NCBI GenBank assembly: GCA_964372275.1
Contig: CAYJRR010000003.1
Span: forward strand, 22,240 to 86,239
Direction of reading: 5' to 3'
Source of the DNA: CAYJRR01 sp964372275 [NCBI: uncultured bacterium]
Lineage (GTDB): Bacteria > CAYJRR01
DNA length: 64,000 nt
The position numbers and the translations under genes are program-made. The notes under the pieces were generated by a model that saw only the letters and a list, made by a program, of their open reading frames with translations, was not told where the DNA came from and did no database searches. Shown here piece after piece: positions 30,672 through 41,649 of the stretch. Numbering within the stretch: the first letter of the stretch is position 1; the number at the start of each line of letters is the position of its first letter.

Positions 30672-32825
30672 ATGCCGGTTCCGGAGCCCGAGGATCCGTA
30701 TTCGATCCGCGCGTCGATTCCGGCGCTGATCCACCAGCGCGTCTCGATCAAGCACGGCGACGCGTTCGTCGTCGCCGACCGGCGGGGCGATCTGCCGGCC
30801 GGTGGCGGTGAGACCGGGTTCTATCGCGCGGGGACCCGGCACCTGTCGGCGCTGGAGCTGCGCGTCGACGGAAAGAAGCCGGTCCTCCTCTCCTCGTCGC
30901 TGTCCGACGACGACGTCCTGTTGATGTCGATGGCGACCAACCCCGACGCGGGGAGCGATGGGCTCCCGACCCACTCGCTGTTGTTCGCGCGCGAGCTGAC
31001 GTTGAAGGATGGGCGGCTCTTCGAGCGGATCGAGGTCCGGAGCTTCCACGGCGCCGAGATCGCCCTTCCGGTCGAGCTCCACTTCGCCGCCGACTTCCGC
31101 GACGTGTTCGAGGTGCGCGGCTACCGCCGCCCGGCCCGCGGGGAGCTGCTCCCGCCGGCGACGCAGGATCGCTCGATGGCGACCCTCACCTACGCCGGAC
31201 TCGACGGCGTGGTGCGACGGACGGCGGTCGTGTTCGACCCCGTTCCCGACGTCCTGGAGCCGCTCGTGGCCCGGTTCCGCCTCGTCCTGGCGCCGGGAAG
31301 TTCGAAGACGATCGAGGTCGCGGCCTCGGCCGGTCCGGCCGCGACTTCCGATCCGCCGGCCGTGGGGACGCGCGCCGCCGCGGCGCGTCTCCGCTCTGAG
31401 CACGCGGCGTGGGATCGCGGCGTCACCCGCGTCTTCACCTCGAACGAGACCCTCAACGCGCTCCTCGAGCGGGCCTCCGCCGACCTCCGGCTGATGTGCA
31501 CCCGGACGCCCGAGGGGCTGGTCCCCTACGCCGGGATCCCGTGGTACGTCTGCCCCTTCGGCCGCGACGCGATCTGGACGTCGCTGATGGCGTTGAGCCT
31601 CCAGCCGAAGATCGCGGCCGGGACGCTCCGCTACTTGGCGCGGCGGCAGTCGTCCCGATTCGACGACTTCACCGACGCGGAGCCGGGAAAGATCCTGCAC
31701 GAGGAACGGTGCGGGGAGATGGCGAACCTGCGGGAGATCCCGTTCGTCCCCTACTACGGATCGGTCGACGCCACTCCGCTGTTCGTCGTCCTGCTGGAGC
31801 GGTACCTGCGGTGGACGGGCGATGGCGATCTCGCCGGGGAGCTATGGCCGGCGGCGAAGGACGCGATTGCGTGGGTCCTCGGGCCCGGCGATCCGGACGC
31901 GGACGGCTTCGTGGAGTACCGGCGCCGATCGCCGATCGGCCTCACCAACCACGGGTGGAAGGATTCACACGACTCGGTTTTCCACGCCGACGGCCGTCTG
32001 GCGGAAGGACCGATCGCCCTGGTGGAGGCGCAGGCCTATGCCTACGCCGCCCTGTCGTCGGGGAGCTCGCTCGCCCGGTTGCGCGGAGACGCGGCGTTCG
32101 CCGACGAACTCGCGGAGCGCGCGCGCGCCCTCCGCGATCGGTTCGAGCGGTCGTTCTGGAGCGAGGCGCGCGGCACCTACGCGCTGGCGCTGGACGGCGA
32201 GAAGCGCCGTTGCGAGGTGGTGACCTCCAATCCCGGACACGCACTCTGGGCGGGGATCGCCGATCCGGCGCGGGCCGCGCGGGTGGCCGAGAGGCTTCTC
32301 ACGCCGCGCGCCTTCTCGGGATGGGGGGTGCGTACCGTCGCCGAAGAGGAGGCCCGCTACAACCCGATGAGCTACCACAACGGCTCGGTCTGGCCGCACG
32401 ACAACGCCATCCTCACCGGCGGGCTGAAAGCGTACGGAATGCGCGAGGCGGCGGCGCGGGTCGCGGCGTCGGTGCTCGACGCGGCCCAGACGTTCGACGA
32501 CCGGCGGGTCCCGGAGCTGTACTGCGGCTTCGCCCGCACGCCGCGCCACGACCCGACGCCGTATCCGGTCGCCTGCCGACCGCAGGCCTGGTCGGCGGCG
32601 ACGCTGTTCAGCCTGGTCCAGACGCTCCTTGGACTTTCCGTCGACGGTCTGGGGGAGCGGGCCGTCTTCGTCTCCCCCTCCTTGCCGCCGTGGATCGAAT
32701 GGATCGAGGTGACGCACCTCGCCGTCGGGTCGAAGCGCGCCGACGTCCGCCTGCAGCGCACGCGCCGCGGCGGCGCGGTGGTGACGCGCACCGGCGGCGA
32801 AGCGAAGGTCGTCGTCCAGAAGTGA
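30672..32825 (+). CDS. Amylo-alpha-1,6-glucosidase-type glycogen debranching protein
   Basis: Members of this family have an N-terminal beta-sandwich and a C-terminal (alpha/alpha)6 barrel that hydrolyses alpha-1,6 links or related glucans. The N-terminal part includes VVADRRGDLP and TGFYRAGTRHLSALELRV. The barrel starts near residue 270 (ADLRLMCTRTPEGLVPYAGIPWY, shortened) and holds FGRDAIWTSL, GLTNHGWKDSHDSV and NGSVWPHDNAI, the catalytic-acid-containing blocks. The ATG at 30672 was chosen because the upstream in-frame residues come from the hairpin repeat. 717 residues, no signal peptide, cytoplasmic. Confidence 0.88.
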   Translation: MPVPEPEDPYSIRASIPALIHQRVSIKHGDAFVVADRRGDLPAGGGETGFYRAGTRHLSALELRVDGKKPVLLSSSLSDDDVLLMSMATNPDAGSDGLPTHSLLFARELTLKDGRLFERIEVRSFHGAEIALPVELHFAADFRDVFEVRGYRRPARGELLPPATQDRSMATLTYAGLDGVVRRTAVVFDPVPDVLEPLVARFRLVLAPGSSKTIEVAASAGPAATSDPPAVGTRAAAARLRSEHAAWDRGVTRVFTSNETLNALLERASADLRLMCTRTPEGLVPYAGIPWYVCPFGRDAIWTSLMALSLQPKIAAGTLRYLARRQSSRFDDFTDAEPGKILHEERCGEMANLREIPFVPYYGSVDATPLFVVLLERYLRWTGDGDLAGELWPAAKDAIAWVLGPGDPDADGFVEYRRRSPIGLTNHGWKDSHDSVFHADGRLAEGPIALVEAQAYAYAALSSGSSLARLRGDAAFADELAERARALRDRFERSFWSEARGTYALALDGEKRRCEVVTSNPGHALWAGIADPARAARVAERLLTPRAFSGWGVRTVAEEEARYNPMSYHNGSVWPHDNAILTGGLKAYGMREAAARVAASVLDAAQTFDDRRVPELYCGFARTPRHDPTPYPVACRPQAWSAATLFSLVQTLLGLSVDGLGERAVFVSPSLPPWIEWIEVTHLAVGSKRADVRLQRTRRGGAVVTRTGGEAKVVVQK

Positions 32826-32848
32826 CGTGTGCTATCGATCGCGTGCCG

Positions 32849-33571
32849 ATGACCTCCTTCGTCGTGTTCGCCAAGGAACCGATCCCCGGACAGGTGAAGA
32901 CCCGGCTCACGCCACCGCTTCCACCGGCGGTCGCGGCCGCGCTCTACGGCGCGTTCGTGGAGGACGTCGCCGCCGCGGTGGTCTCCGCGGCGCGGGAGGG
33001 CGATCGCCGCGTGCTCGCCGCGCCGGACGGCCCGGGTCCGGTTCTCCAGGCGATCGCCGGGCGACATGGCTTCGAGGCGGCGGCCCAGGTCGGAGCCGAT
33101 CTCGGAGCGCGCATGTCGAATGCGCTCCGCGCGGAGCTTCGACGCGGATCGGATCGGGTGGTGCTGGTCGGGAGCGACAGCCCGTCGATCCTGCCGGCGA
33201 TGCTGCGCCAGGCGGTTGCGGCCCTGGACGACGGCGTCGACGCGGTCCTCGGACCGGCCGGTGACGGCGGGTACTGGCTCGTCGGTTGCGCCCGCTCGGT
33301 GCCCGATCTCTTCCAGGGGATCCCGTGGAGCACCCGGGACGTCCTCGCGACCACCCTCGATCGGGCGAAGGAGCGGGGAATCTCGATTTCGCTGTTGCCG
33401 TTCTGGTACGACGTCGACGACGTCGCCGACCTCCGCATGCTGCACGCGCACCTCGAATGGTCGTCGCAGGCCGGGCGATCGACGGCGCCCTGCACGACGG
33501 CCGCCCTCGCCGAATTCCGCCGTGCAAATTCGGCGTTTTTCCTTGCCTCTCGCGGGGAGAGCACGCGATAA
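32849..33571 (+). CDS. TIGR04282/DUF2064-family glycosyltransferase-like protein
   Basis: This family has a GT-A-like nucleotide-sugar-transferase fold and often occurs beside radical SAM genes. Here it begins MTSFVVFAKEPIPGQVKTRL, the standard opening, and contains LVGSDSPSILPAMLRQAV and GPAGDGGYWLVG, then WYDVDDVADLRML. The core ends near residue 205. The last 35 residues (SSQAGRSTAPCTTAALAEFR and onward) are atypical, and their DNA folds into a terminator-like hairpin. No radical SAM partner is present. GTG 32843 is an alternative start. Confidence 0.85.
   Translation: MTSFVVFAKEPIPGQVKTRLTPPLPPAVAAALYGAFVEDVAAAVVSAAREGDRRVLAAPDGPGPVLQAIAGRHGFEAAAQVGADLGARMSNALRAELRRGSDRVVLVGSDSPSILPAMLRQAVAALDDGVDAVLGPAGDGGYWLVGCARSVPDLFQGIPWSTRDVLATTLDRAKERGISISLLPFWYDVDDVADLRMLHAHLEWSSQAGRSTAPCTTAALAEFRRANSAFFLASRGESTR
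33508..33542 (+). terminator. Terminator-like hairpin inside the end of the TIGR04282 gene
   Basis: A perfect 9-bp stem, CGCCGAATT (33508-33516) with AATTCGGCG (33527-33535), encloses a 10-base loop and is followed by TTTTT. It lies within coding sequence 37 bases before the lapA start, so it could limit readthrough from the sugar genes into lapAB. Confidence 0.6.
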
Positions 33572-33578
33572 CGAAATC

Positions 33579-34076
33579 ATGTGGCGCACCTTCAAGGTGA
33601 TCGTCTGGACGGCGGTGGTCGTCTGTAGCGCCGTCTTCGGGGCACGGTTCCTGAACGCGAACCAGGGGTTGGTCAACGTCCAGTTCCCGATGCTCGACCG
33701 CCAGTCGGGGGAGACGACGCTGGGGTTGGCGTTGCTCTCCGCGGCCGCGGCGGGCCTCGGAGCCGGTCTCCTGATCCTGCTGGTGATCTCCTTCGGGCTG
33801 ACGCTGCACGCCGCCAGCCTCAAGCGCGATCTGAAGCGGCTGAAGCGGCAGATCCACAAGCTCGAGCTTCGCGACCTCCCCGAGGAGCCGTTCGACAAGA
33901 ACGCCCGGATCGAGGAGGAGGAGGAGGATCGCGACGCGCTCGAGCGGGCGCGCGCCATCGACGTCGTTCCGACCGGACCGGTGCGCGGCGGAAGCACCGC
34001 CGCGCCGATCGGCGGCGAGGACGACGAAGAGGACGAGGCGCCGATCTTCGGTCGGAAGCTCGACCTCCCGCGGTAG
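33579..34076 (+). CDS. lapA: LapA-domain inner-membrane protein
   Basis: LapA (YciS) is a small inner-membrane partner of LapB in controlling LPS synthesis. This protein has two hydrophobic helices, about residues 5-25 (VIVWTAVVVCSAVFGARFL) and 48-72 (LALLSAAAAGLGAGLLILLVIS), with the conserved NVQFP between them. A basic helix (LKRDLKRLKRQIHKLELRDL) follows. The long acidic C-terminal tail (EEEEEDRDALERA, later EDDEEDEAP) is an addition to the usual 100-residue family form. The frame is open upstream, but this ATG gives the standard start. It is 6 bases before lapB. Confidence 0.88.
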   Translation: MWRTFKVIVWTAVVVCSAVFGARFLNANQGLVNVQFPMLDRQSGETTLGLALLSAAAAGLGAGLLILLVISFGLTLHAASLKRDLKRLKRQIHKLELRDLPEEPFDKNARIEEEEEDRDALERARAIDVVPTGPVRGGSTAAPIGGEDDEEDEAPIFGRKLDLPR

Positions 34077-34082
34077 GTCCCC

Positions 34083-35366
34083 ATGCTGGAGCTGCTTCTC
34101 CACGTCTTCCTGGTACTGGTCGGCGCCGCCCTCGGCGGGCTGGGCAGCTACTTCCTCGCGCGCCACGGCTGGTGGGTTCCGGCCTCGCCGGACCGCGATC
34201 CGTACTTGAGCGCGCTGACCGCGCTGCTCGACGAGAAGCCGGAGAAGGCGGCCGACATCCTGGTGATGACGGCGCGGCTGAACACCGGCGATCCGGGTCT
34301 CTACCAGGCGCTGGCGGGGCTGCTCCGCCGGATGGGGGAGTTCGGCCGCGCCACGCGCCTCGACCGGATGGTCGCGGTCCGCGAGGACCTGCGGACGGCG
34401 CAGCGCGCCGAGGTTCTCTACCACCTGGCGCTCGACTATCGAGGAGCCGGGCGGCTCCGGCAGGCGCTGGAGAACCTGGAAGAGGCGTTCCGGTTGAATC
34501 CGCGCGAGGCGCGGACGGGGGCGCTGCTGGTGGAGCTCTACCAGCAGGCCGGGGACGAAGAGCGCGCCTACGAGGTGCTGCTCAAGGTCGGCGCCAAGGA
34601 CGACGCGGCGGTGGGCCTGAGGCTGGCGGAGCTGCAGGTCGAGATCGGGCGGCGCCGGATGGCCGCCGACGACCTGAAAGGGGCGCGCAAGCACTTCCGC
34701 CGCGCCGTCGAACATTCACCCAAGGGGTACGCCGCGCGCCTGCACCTCGGGGACGCCTACCTCCGGAGCGGCGAGCACGACAAGGCGCTGGCCGCGTGGG
34801 TGGAGATCCTCGAAGACCGGCCGGAGCTGTTCGGCGCGCTCTATCCGCGGTTCGAGGACGCCTTCTTTTCCAAAGGGGAGTTCGACGAGCTGGGGGGGTT
34901 CATCCGCGACTACCTCTCCGCCTACCGCGATTCGCCGCGGGCGATGCTGATCCTTGCCCGCCACCTGGCGAAGAAGCGCCGCATCGACGAGGCGATCCGC
35001 GAGCTCAAGTCGGCGTTGGCGATCGATCCGGGTTTCGTCGAGGCGCACCGCGAGCTCGGACTGCAGCTCCTCGATCGCGGCACCACCGACGAGATCGCGG
35101 ACGCCTACCGGGAGTTCCTGGACCATCTGCCGTCGCTCGTTCCCGCCTACAAGTGCCGGCGCTGCCAGAGCCCGGCCGAGTCGTTCTTCTGGCGCTGCCC
35201 CTCCTGCGCGGCGTTCGAGACGGCGACGCCGACCCGCGCGACCGAGCGCGCGGTGCCGGCGCCGGAACCGGCGCGGCCGGTCGGGTTCCCGGCGAGGCCG
35301 CTGGAGGTCGTGGCGAGCGCGGATGGAGGGCGGGTCCGGAAGGGCGCCGCCAAAAAGCCGGCGTGA
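34083..35366 (+). CDS. lapB: LapB-type tetratricopeptide protein with rubredoxin-like domain
   Basis: LapB (YciM) is an inner-membrane adaptor that tunes LPS synthesis, in E. coli through FtsH-dependent turnover of LpxC. The order is as expected: one N-terminal helix (LLLHVFLVLVGAALGGLGSYF), then about seven TPR units (LYHLALDYRGAGRLRQALEN and others), then a C-terminal CRRCQ...CPSC rubredoxin-like zinc site near residues 358-378. A Pro/Ala-rich tail is added at the end. It directly follows lapA, which supports the assignment. Neither FtsH nor LpxC is in the window. Confidence 0.9.
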   Translation: MLELLLHVFLVLVGAALGGLGSYFLARHGWWVPASPDRDPYLSALTALLDEKPEKAADILVMTARLNTGDPGLYQALAGLLRRMGEFGRATRLDRMVAVREDLRTAQRAEVLYHLALDYRGAGRLRQALENLEEAFRLNPREARTGALLVELYQQAGDEERAYEVLLKVGAKDDAAVGLRLAELQVEIGRRRMAADDLKGARKHFRRAVEHSPKGYAARLHLGDAYLRSGEHDKALAAWVEILEDRPELFGALYPRFEDAFFSKGEFDELGGFIRDYLSAYRDSPRAMLILARHLAKKRRIDEAIRELKSALAIDPGFVEAHRELGLQLLDRGTTDEIADAYREFLDHLPSLVPAYKCRRCQSPAESFFWRCPSCAAFETATPTRATERAVPAPEPARPVGFPARPLEVVASADGGRVRKGAAKKPA

Positions 35367-35384
35367 CGCGCAGCAATCAGAAGG

Positions 35385-35481
35385 CGGAAAATGGAAAATT
35401 CAAAATGGAAAACCGGCAAGCCGGTCAATGTTTCTGATTGGCCGGTTAACCGGTTTTCCATTTTGAAGTTTCCATTTTCGG
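35385..35481. repeat. AT-rich inverted repeat, copy 1
   Basis: Two arms of about 45 bases (35385-35429 and 35437-35481) are complementary at roughly 39 of 45 positions around a 7-base loop. They contain AAAATGG repeats followed by ACCGG and are far richer in A/T than the surroundings. The element occupies the whole gap between lapB and rsmB. A second copy lies at 51538-51641. Confidence 0.8.
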
Positions 35482-35485
35482 TCGC

Positions 35486-36964
35486 GTGAACGGCCGCCGG
35501 CGATTGAGACGCCGCATCCAAACGTGTTCTGTCGTCTCCCCCGCCCGCGCCGTCGCGCTCGACGTTCTCGACGCCGTGCGCCGTGGGGAGCCCGCCGACA
35601 ACGCCTTCGATCGCGCATGCGCCTCGCGTCCCTCGCTCGCCGCGGCCGACCGCGGCCTCGCGATGGAGATCGCCTACGGCGTCCTCCGCCGCTGGCGGCG
35701 CCTCGACGGCGCGCTCGGGGAATACGCGCGGCAGGGCCTGCCGAAGGAGGCCGGGTTGCTCGACCTGCTGCGCGTCGGCGCCTACCAGCTCCTCTTCCTC
35801 GACCGCGTGCCGGCGCACGCGGCGGTGTCGACGGCGGTCGACGCGGCGCGCGAGCGAGCTCCGCACGCGGCGACCTTCGTGAACGCCGTCTTGCGGCGTG
35901 TGGCGGCGGAGGCGCCACGACTTCGCGCGGCGGTGCCGCCGCCGGAGGACGCGCCGGTGGAACGCCTCGCGGCGTGGCACTCGGTCCCCGACTGGCTGGC
36001 CGAACGGCTCGCGCCGCTGGCGAGCTCCGCGGCAGGTCTGGGCTCGTTGCTCGAGGCGCTCACGCGCCCGGCGCCGCTGTGTCTCCGCGCCACCCCACAC
36101 GCGGGCGGACGCGACCGGTTGCTCGAGGCGCTCGCGCGGGAGGGAGCTCCGGCGCACGCCGCGGTCCATGCGCCGGACGCGCTGATCGTCGAACGACGTT
36201 CCGTCGCCGCGGGCGGCGCCGCCGGTTCGGAGGTGGCGGACGTGCGCGGGCTGCCGGGATTCGAAGAGGGTTGGTTCACGGTGCAGGACGAGGCGGCGCA
36301 GCTCATCGTCGAGCTGCTGGAGGTTCGGTCCGGCGTCACGATGCTCGACCTCTGCGCGGCGCCGGGCGGGAAGGCGATCCACGCCGCGCATCGCGGGGCC
36401 CGCGTCGTCGCCGTCGACGCGGACGCCGCTCGCCTTCGGCTCGTCGACGAGGCGTCGCGCCGCCTGCGGGCGCCGGTCGAGACGCTCGCCGCGACGGCCG
36501 GCGCCGCCGGCGTCGCGCCGCTCGCCGGGCGCCTCTTCGACCGCGTGCTGGTCGACGCGCCGTGCTCCGCGACGGGGATCCTCCGGCGCAAGCCCGACGT
36601 GGCCTGGAGGCGGCGACCGGACGACCTCGCGGAGCTTCGCCGGCGCCAGTCGGAGATCCTCGAAGGGGGGGCGAGCCACGTCGCGCCCGGCGGGCGTCTC
36701 GTCTACGCCGTCTGCTCGCTCCTGCCGGAGGAGGGGGAGGCGGTCGCCGACGCCTTCGACGCGCTCCACGCCGCCGGCCATGCCTCGCGCGGAGTGGATC
36801 GCGGCGCCGTTGGCTTCCGGCGCGTCGACCTGCGCGGTGGGCCTGCGTCGATCGCGCCGTTCGTCACCGCGCGCGGAGACTTCCGCGCCCGGCCGGACCT
36901 TCATCGGACAGACGGATTCTTCGCGGCGACGTGGATCCGACTTGGAGACGGCCCGCTCTCGTGA
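35486..36964 (+). CDS. rsmB: 16S rRNA (cytosine-C5)-methyltransferase RsmB/NOL1-family
   Basis: RsmB methylates a cytosine (C967 in E. coli) of 16S rRNA with S-adenosylmethionine. The N-terminal domain (about 18-150) is the NusB-like RNA-binding fold (ARAVALDVLDAVRRGEPADN and VGAYQLLFLDRVPAHAAVST, shortened). The catalytic domain has LDLCAAPGGKA for SAM, VLVDAPCSATGILRRKPD with the first conserved Cys, and the catalytic Cys in YAVCSLLPEEGE. 492 residues. The GTG start follows the AT-rich element by 4 bases; no good ribosome site is visible, so the true start could be a few codons off. Confidence 0.92.
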   Translation: MNGRRRLRRRIQTCSVVSPARAVALDVLDAVRRGEPADNAFDRACASRPSLAAADRGLAMEIAYGVLRRWRRLDGALGEYARQGLPKEAGLLDLLRVGAYQLLFLDRVPAHAAVSTAVDAARERAPHAATFVNAVLRRVAAEAPRLRAAVPPPEDAPVERLAAWHSVPDWLAERLAPLASSAAGLGSLLEALTRPAPLCLRATPHAGGRDRLLEALAREGAPAHAAVHAPDALIVERRSVAAGGAAGSEVADVRGLPGFEEGWFTVQDEAAQLIVELLEVRSGVTMLDLCAAPGGKAIHAAHRGARVVAVDADAARLRLVDEASRRLRAPVETLAATAGAAGVAPLAGRLFDRVLVDAPCSATGILRRKPDVAWRRRPDDLAELRRRQSEILEGGASHVAPGGRLVYAVCSLLPEEGEAVADAFDALHAAGHASRGVDRGAVGFRRVDLRGGPASIAPFVTARGDFRARPDLHRTDGFFAATWIRLGDGPLS

Positions 36965-37024
36965 GAGCATTTTTTTCGTCACGGTCGGGTGGCCGTGCGA
37001 GACAACGTTCGACGGGGAGGGATC

Positions 37025-37384
37025 GTGGAATACGAGATGAGCAGCACCGGCAATCCGATGATCGCGCTGTTGGCGATTCCGGTGGGGTTGGCGGTCTACA
37101 TCTTCTTTTCCTACTGCGCCAAGTTGATCTGCGAGAAGTCGGGGAAGCAGCCGGGGGTCCTGATCTGGATCCCGATCGTGCAGCTGATCCCGCTGATGGA
37201 AGTGGCGGGGATGGCGACCTGGATGATCGTGCTGGCGCTGATCCCGCTCGCCAACATCGTCTTCATCGTCCTGTTGGGCCTCGGACTGTGCAAGGCGCGG
37301 AAGAAGAACCCTGCGCTGGTGGTGCTGCTCTTCCTCCCCTGCCTGAACTTCGTCTTCCTGCCCTACCTGGCCTTCTCGGAATAG
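37025..37384 (+). CDS. Small membrane protein, DUF5684-like
   Basis: This 119-residue protein has three or four hydrophobic helices (IALLAIPVGLAVYIFFSYCA, LIWIPIVQLIPLMEVAG, WMIVLALIPLANIVFIVLLG, ALVVLLFLPCLNFVFLPYLA). Small family proteins with alternating IPI/IPL and LAN motifs are of unknown function. The GTG at 37025 was chosen because GGGGAGGG precedes it by about 5 bases; the longer open frame to 36989 lacks a ribosome site. It stands between rsmB and the convergent pseudo-receiver gene. Confidence 0.75.
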   Translation: MEYEMSSTGNPMIALLAIPVGLAVYIFFSYCAKLICEKSGKQPGVLIWIPIVQLIPLMEVAGMATWMIVLALIPLANIVFIVLLGLGLCKARKKNPALVVLLFLPCLNFVFLPYLAFSE

Positions 37385-37410
37385 CGCCGGCGGACCGCTC
37401 GCGAGCGGCC

Positions 37411-39823
<2,413 letters not shown>

Positions 39824-39824
39824 C

Positions 39825-41384
39825 GTGGACAAGATCCTCGTTCTCGATTTCGGGTCGCAGTACACGCAGCTGATCGCGCGTCGCGTCCGCGAACAGAAGG
39901 TCTACTGCGAGATCCACCCCTGCACGATGCCGCTCACGCGCGTGCGCGGCTTCGGCGCCGCGGGGATCGTGCTGTCGGGGGGGCCGAACTCGGTCTACGA
40001 GGAGGGGGCGCCGACCGTCGCCAAAGAGCTGTTCGCGCTCGGCGTGCCGATCCTCGGGATCTGCTACGGCGAGCAGCTCACCGCCCATCTCTTGGGGGGC
40101 CGGGTGGAGGCCGGAACGCGCCGCGAATACGGGCGCGCGCCGCTCACCGTCGATCGCGCGAGCGAGCTGTTCGCCGGGTTCGGGGCGGGGGAGGAGATCC
40201 AGGTCTGGATGAGCCACGGCGACGTGGTGCGGGAGGTGCCCGAAGGCTTCGTGACGATCGCCTCCAACCACAGCACCCCGTTCGCCGCCGTCGAGGACCG
40301 CGCGCGACGGATCTGGGGGATCCAGTTCCATCCGGAGGTGGCGCACACGCCCCGCGGGACCGAGATCCTGCGGAACTTCGTCTTCGGTATCTGCGGCGCC
40401 CGGGGCCAGTGGACGATGCGGTCGTTCGTGGAGAGCAAGACGGCGGAGATCCGGGAGACGGTCGGCGACGACCGGGTCCTGCTGGGCCTGTCCGGGGGGG
40501 TCGACTCGGCGGTGGCGGCGGTCCTGATCCACAAGGCGATCGGAGACCGGCTCCAGTGCGTTTTCGTCGACAACGGCCTACTCCGCAAGGACGAGGGCCG
40601 GAAGGTGGAGCAGGTCTTCCGGGGCCACTTCAAGATCCCGCTCCGGACGGTCGACGCCTCGGAGCGGTTCCTGAAGAAACTTGCGGGGGTGGTCGATCCG
40701 GAGGCGAAGCGGAAGACGATCGGCGAGCTGTTCGTCCGGGTGTTCGAGGACGAGGCCCGGACGCTCGGCGCCGGAGGGGCGACCGAGGCCGGACCGTCCT
40801 GGTTGGCGCAGGGGACGCTCTATCCGGACGTCATCGAGAGCGTCTCGTTCAAGGGACCGTCGGTCACGATCAAGAGCCACCACAACGTCGGCGGTCTCCC
40901 CGAGCGGATGGAGATGAAGGTCCTGGAGCCGCTTCGCGAGCTGTTCAAGGACGAGGTGCGCGCGCTCGGCGCCGAGCTGGGGATGCCGGCCGAGGTGCTC
41001 CAGCGGCAGCCGTTCCCGGGGCCGGGGCTCGCGGTGCGGATCCTGGGGGAGGTGACGCGCGAGCGGTGCGAGCTGTTGCGCGCCGCCGACGAGATCGTCG
41101 TCACCGAGATCAAGCGGGCCGGGCTCTACGCGAAGATCTGGCAGAGCTTCGCCGTGCTCCTGCCGGTGCGCACCGTCGGGGTGATGGGGGACGCGCGCAC
41201 CTACCAGGAGGTGATTGCCGTCCGCGCCGTCCACTCCACCGACGGCATGACCGCCGACTGGGTGCCGCTCCCCTACGACGTCCTCGCCACGATCTCCAAC
41301 CGGATCGTCAACGAGGTCCGCGGCATCAACCGCGTCGTCTACGACATCTCCAGCAAGCCCCCCTCGACGATCGAGTGGGAGTAG
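39825..41384 (+). CDS. guaA: GMP synthase (glutamine-hydrolysing)
   Basis: It aminates XMP to GMP using glutamine and ATP. The N-terminal class I amidotransferase (about 1-200) has [17 protein letters not shown] with the catalytic Cys and [12 protein letters not shown] with His/Glu. The ATP-pyrophosphatase domain has the SGGVDS loop in [14 protein letters not shown], and the C-terminal dimerisation domain ends [18 protein letters not shown], the normal terminus. 519 residues. The GTG start follows the guaB stop by 1 base, so translation is coupled. A 265-base non-coding region with purine/pyrimidine arms follows. Confidence 0.97.
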   Translation: MDKILVLDFGSQYTQLIARRVREQKVYCEIHPCTMPLTRVRGFGAAGIVLSGGPNSVYEEGAPTVAKELFALGVPILGICYGEQLTAHLLGGRVEAGTRREYGRAPLTVDRASELFAGFGAGEEIQVWMSHGDVVREVPEGFVTIASNHSTPFAAVEDRARRIWGIQFHPEVAHTPRGTEILRNFVFGICGARGQWTMRSFVESKTAEIRETVGDDRVLLGLSGGVDSAVAAVLIHKAIGDRLQCVFVDNGLLRKDEGRKVEQVFRGHFKIPLRTVDASERFLKKLAGVVDPEAKRKTIGELFVRVFEDEARTLGAGGATEAGPSWLAQGTLYPDVIESVSFKGPSVTIKSHHNVGGLPERMEMKVLEPLRELFKDEVRALGAELGMPAEVLQRQPFPGPGLAVRILGEVTRERCELLRAADEIVVTEIKRAGLYAKIWQSFAVLLPVRTVGVMGDARTYQEVIAVRAVHSTDGMTADWVPLPYDVLATISNRIVNEVRGINRVVYDISSKPPSTIEWE

Positions 41385-41404
41385 CCGCGGCGGTGCCCGA
41401 GGTC

Positions 41405-41552
41405 GCTCACAATCCTTCTCCTGGTCCTCCTTCTCAACGCTACTCCTTCTCTCCGGGGGTTGCCCGTTCGGCGTAGCGGAAAGGAGTAGTAGAGGAGGAG
41501 GAGAAGGACAGAGAGAAGGAAAGGGACGAAAGAAGACCAAGAGGGAAGAGGG
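41405..41552. other. Nested purine/pyrimidine hairpin region downstream of guaA
   Basis: A pyrimidine-rich arm (41412-41454) faces a purine-rich arm (41478-41552). TCCTTCTCCT (41413-41422) pairs with AGGAGAAGGA (41499-41508), and inside it CTACTCCTT (41440-41448) pairs with AAGGAGTAG (41481-41489). No ORF, tRNA or promoter is evident in 41385-41649. It might be a terminator-like structure, a structured RNA or a triplex-forming tract. Confidence 0.5.
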
Positions 41553-41649
41553 CGGGCGGCCTGTGTGCGGGCCATCACCTGCGGCGAGAGGTGGCGGCTT
41601 TGCTCCTCGGTTGGAGGGTAGGGACTCCGAGCGGTCGCCCGGAGGAGTC

